Source: Candidatus Aminicenantota bacterium
GTDB taxonomy: Bacteria > Acidobacteriota > Aminicenantia > Aminicenantales > JAFGBC01
Direction: 5' to 3'
Length of the DNA stretch: 9,735 nt
Assembly: GCA_016933355.1 (NCBI GenBank)
Contig: JAFGBC010000133.1
Location: 1-9,735, forward strand
The translations under genes and the position numbers were made by a program. The notes beneath the pieces were generated by a model that saw only the letters and a program-made list of their open reading frames with translations, was not told where the DNA came from and did no database searches. This document shows, piece after piece, positions 7,669 to 9,735 of the stretch (its first letter is position 1; every line of letters begins with the position of its first letter).

Positions 7669-9735
7669 TCATCGGAGAAGAGCGTTGAAGAGGAGCTTGA
7701 ACGTCCCGTGCGTCTGGCAGCGGTGCTGGACGCGGAATCCGAAGAGAATGACGCGCCCGCGGCCGAGCCCGGCCGAGATCATGGCCGCCTTGCCGGAGAG
7801 TCGCTTTTCTCCGATGAGCCAACCGCTCTGGAGAAGGTCCCGGCCGGCATAGCGGACGACCGCCTCGTACCGCTCGTTGTGCGGGCCGGGCAGGATTTCG
7901 AATGCCGGACCGGACCAGAGGAGGACGAGCCCCTCCTCCGGCATACCGTAGCCGAGCGGATGGACGGCGTCAAACGCGACCCGGAGGGTCGATCCGGGGC
8001 AGAAGAACGCCTTCGGGTCCGCCCCCTCCGTGACGTCCCTGACGTCCAGGCCGAGCTTCTCGATCGCGAACCTCGAAGCCCCGCCCAGCGCGATCACCGT
8101 CCCTCCCCTCTCCACGAACGTCTTGATGGCTTCGACGCCCTCTTTCCCGAGACCGCTCCTGTACTCGGGCGGATAGGACGGCGGCGAGCCCCCCCGGGAC
8201 TCCGGCCTCTCGCCGGTCAGGACTCCCGTCGCGTCGTGGGGCAGGATGAGGACATCATATCTGGCGTTCAAGCCGCCGCGCTTGATCTCCGGGTCCCTAG
8301 CGGTCGCGTAGGGGAAGGCAAATTGCTCCAGGAGCAAGCGAGTCCAGCCCTCGTCGATGTTGCCGCCCCCGTAGCGCTGGTAGACGGCGGCGCGCATCCT
8401 CTCGACGGCATGGCCGCCCTCCGCGGGCGCGGCGGCTAGCGCCCTGAAATCGACGCCGGTCCGCGCCGCCGCCTCCTCGAGAACCGGACGCGGGCCGCCG
8501 AGAACGATGAAATCCCCGGCCCGCAGGTTCAATGACGCGTCCGGCTCGTCCGCCCTACGGACCGCGATCCCCTTGTCGATCAATAAGTTCACGGCTTTGA
8601 AGCTCGCGTTCCATCGGCCGTCGAGCGCGAAGCCGGCGGCCGCTTCGCCGACCCTCCCCTTCAAGGGGACGTCCTCGGTCAGGGTCCGGAAAATCCCGTC
8701 CGCCGTCTCGTGGACCGGGACGACCCGGACACCCATGAATTCGGCCATGGTGTGCGTCGCCGTGTCGTAGGGCCTGAGGGGAGAGCCGTCTCTGTCCCGC
8801 GTCCATTCCGTGTCCGCGTAGAGGGTCCGTCCCAACAGGTTCCTGATGAGCCCCATCTTGGGCTGCGCCAAGGAGACGAGGAAAGAGCCCTTCGGAAAGA
8901 GGAACCCCGCCGCGACGAAGTCGTCGGCGGCCTGCCGGATCTCAACCCCCGACAGCCGCAGGGTGTTGATCATCTTGACGGCCGTCAGAGGGTCGTGCTG
9001 GACGGCCGGGACGACATAGGCGACGGGCTTGCCCTGGGCGCCGCGTTCCGTCTGCCTCTTGGCCTTCAGGTAAGCATTCCAGAGCACGGTCTCCCTGTTC
9101 CGGGCGGCGACGTCGAGGAGCGCCCAGGCCGCGACCTTCTGCTGCTCGACGATGTCGCGAAGCCTCCACCAGCCGCCCGGCCACGGATTCGGGAACGTCG
9201 ATTGCGCCGCGTACTCGGGGAACTGCCGGGCGCCTCCGCGCAGCTGCTCGGGATGAATGTAGAGGGGGGTGGCGAGGCTCGCGTCGGCCGATTCGGTCAG
9301 CATCCCGGCGATATTATGAAAGGGGGCGATCCAGTGCCAGCCGAAATGGCCCCAGCCCGGGAACTGGGCGGCGTTGAGGACCCCGGCTTTCCCCGCTTCT
9401 TCGAGACGGTAGGCGATATGGGACCCGTACCAGCTGTGCTCCCGCCAGATGAGAGGATCGGCGAAGGGCCGGATGGGTTCGCCGTAGGGCGGGACATAAA
9501 GACGGGCGCCGTAGCTTCCCATGTGATGATGGTCGAGATAGGCCTGAGGGACCCAGTCCCGGTAGAGGATCCGGGCGGCATAGCCCGACTCGACAAGGTT
9601 CAGGAAATCTCCATCCCGGTTGTTGTCGTGACCGGCGTACTTGTGGTAGAGCCAGGGCGGGCTGGTCCCTTCGGAGTCCGTGCCCAGCGTCTTGGCGTAC
9701 CAATCCGCGACCATGATCTGGCCGTCGGGGTTGAA
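7669..9735 (-). CDS. M14-family zinc carboxypeptidase-like protein, partial (5' end beyond the window)
   Basis: The last 688 residues of a large metallopeptidase-like protein; the frame is open to the right edge, so the start, signal peptide and first zinc motif (HxxE) lie outside. In-window residues begin FNPDGQ, the NPDG motif that follows the first zinc ligands in M14 enzymes. Next come HDNNRD (36-41; Asn39 and Arg40 match the substrate carboxylate-binding pair), DHHHMGS (68-74) with the expected third zinc His, and LTESAD (146-151) with Glu148 as the likely catalytic Glu. The region after about residue 460 resembles a class I glutamine-amidotransferase-like fold: YDVLILPHD (493-501), FVERGGTVIALGGAS and the terminal GRVILFGF...THGTFKLLFNALL. 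This layout suggests a long secreted peptidase of about 850-900 residues, probably periplasmic or extracellular. Substrate unknown. Confidence 0.87.
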   Translation of the reverse strand, partial: FNPDGQIMVADWYAKTLGTDSEGTSPPWLYHKYAGHDNNRDGDFLNLVESGYAARILYRDWVPQAYLDHHHMGSYGARLYVPPYGEPIRPFADPLIWREHSWYGSHIAYRLEEAGKAGVLNAAQFPGWGHFGWHWIAPFHNIAGMLTESADASLATPLYIHPEQLRGGARQFPEYAAQSTFPNPWPGGWWRLRDIVEQQKVAAWALLDVAARNRETVLWNAYLKAKRQTERGAQGKPVAYVVPAVQHDPLTAVKMINTLRLSGVEIRQAADDFVAAGFLFPKGSFLVSLAQPKMGLIRNLLGRTLYADTEWTRDRDGSPLRPYDTATHTMAEFMGVRVVPVHETADGIFRTLTEDVPLKGRVGEAAAGFALDGRWNASFKAVNLLIDKGIAVRRADEPDASLNLRAGDFIVLGGPRPVLEEAAARTGVDFRALAAAPAEGGHAVERMRAAVYQRYGGGNIDEGWTRLLLEQFAFPYATARDPEIKRGGLNARYDVLILPHDATGVLTGERPESRGGSPPSYPPEYRSGLGKEGVEAIKTFVERGGTVIALGGASRFAIEKLGLDVRDVTEGADPKAFFCPGSTLRVAFDAVHPLGYGMPEEGLVLLWSGPAFEILPGPHNERYEAVVRYAGRDLLQSGWLIGEKRLSGKAAMISAGLGRGRVILFGFRVQHRCQTHGTFKLLFNALLR

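Noticed and set aside
7708..8439. 243-residue plus-strand frame opposite the M14 peptidase gene
   Set aside because: Antisense shadow with no motif, while the minus-strand frame is longer, open to the edge and shows M14 motifs.

Overview
High-GC bacterial chromosome window. Codons end mostly in C or G, which also produces very long meaningless antisense frames. The gene content is a purine cluster of the separate PurS/PurQ/small-PurL type, an ECF sigma/anti-sigma pair, a beta-barrel envelope protein, a lipoprotein and a large secreted-type M14 peptidase. This points to a Gram-negative (diderm) bacterium. An Acidobacteriota/Aminicenantes-like lineage would fit, but that is an inference from style and gene content, not something the sequence proves. 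No mobile element, CRISPR array, tRNA or rRNA was seen.

Layout. Positions 1-943 (minus) hold an ECF sigma factor whose stop overlaps the start of a zinc-finger anti-sigma factor that runs off the left edge. Positions 944-1245 are non-coding and the most intriguing part. They hold a -10 for the sigma gene on the minus strand, an extended -10 on the plus strand, a roughly 160-nt segment bounded by a perfect 12-bp inverted repeat and carrying internal helices (a candidate structured RNA of 6S-like architecture), and a near-consensus sigma-70 promoter for the purine operon. Positions 1246-7206 (plus) are purB-purS-purQ-purL, then an outer-membrane beta-barrel gene, then purN. Genes overlap or are separated by only about 20 nt, consistent with one transcript. 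Positions 7243-7602 (minus) encode a small lipoprotein with three His-x-His repeats, under its own predicted promoter. Positions 7669-9735 (minus) are the 3' part of a large M14-family zinc carboxypeptidase-like gene that runs off the right edge.

How they work together. PurS, PurQ and PurL form the FGAR amidotransferase (step 4 of de novo purine synthesis). PurN makes its substrate FGAR (step 3). PurB acts at step 8 and again in AMP formation. purF, purD, purM, purE/K, purC and purH are not in the window. The beta-barrel gene between purL and purN has no obvious metabolic connection and may simply ride on the operon. The candidate RNA beside purB is the best lead for something undescribed; its naming as 6S RNA is a hypothesis.
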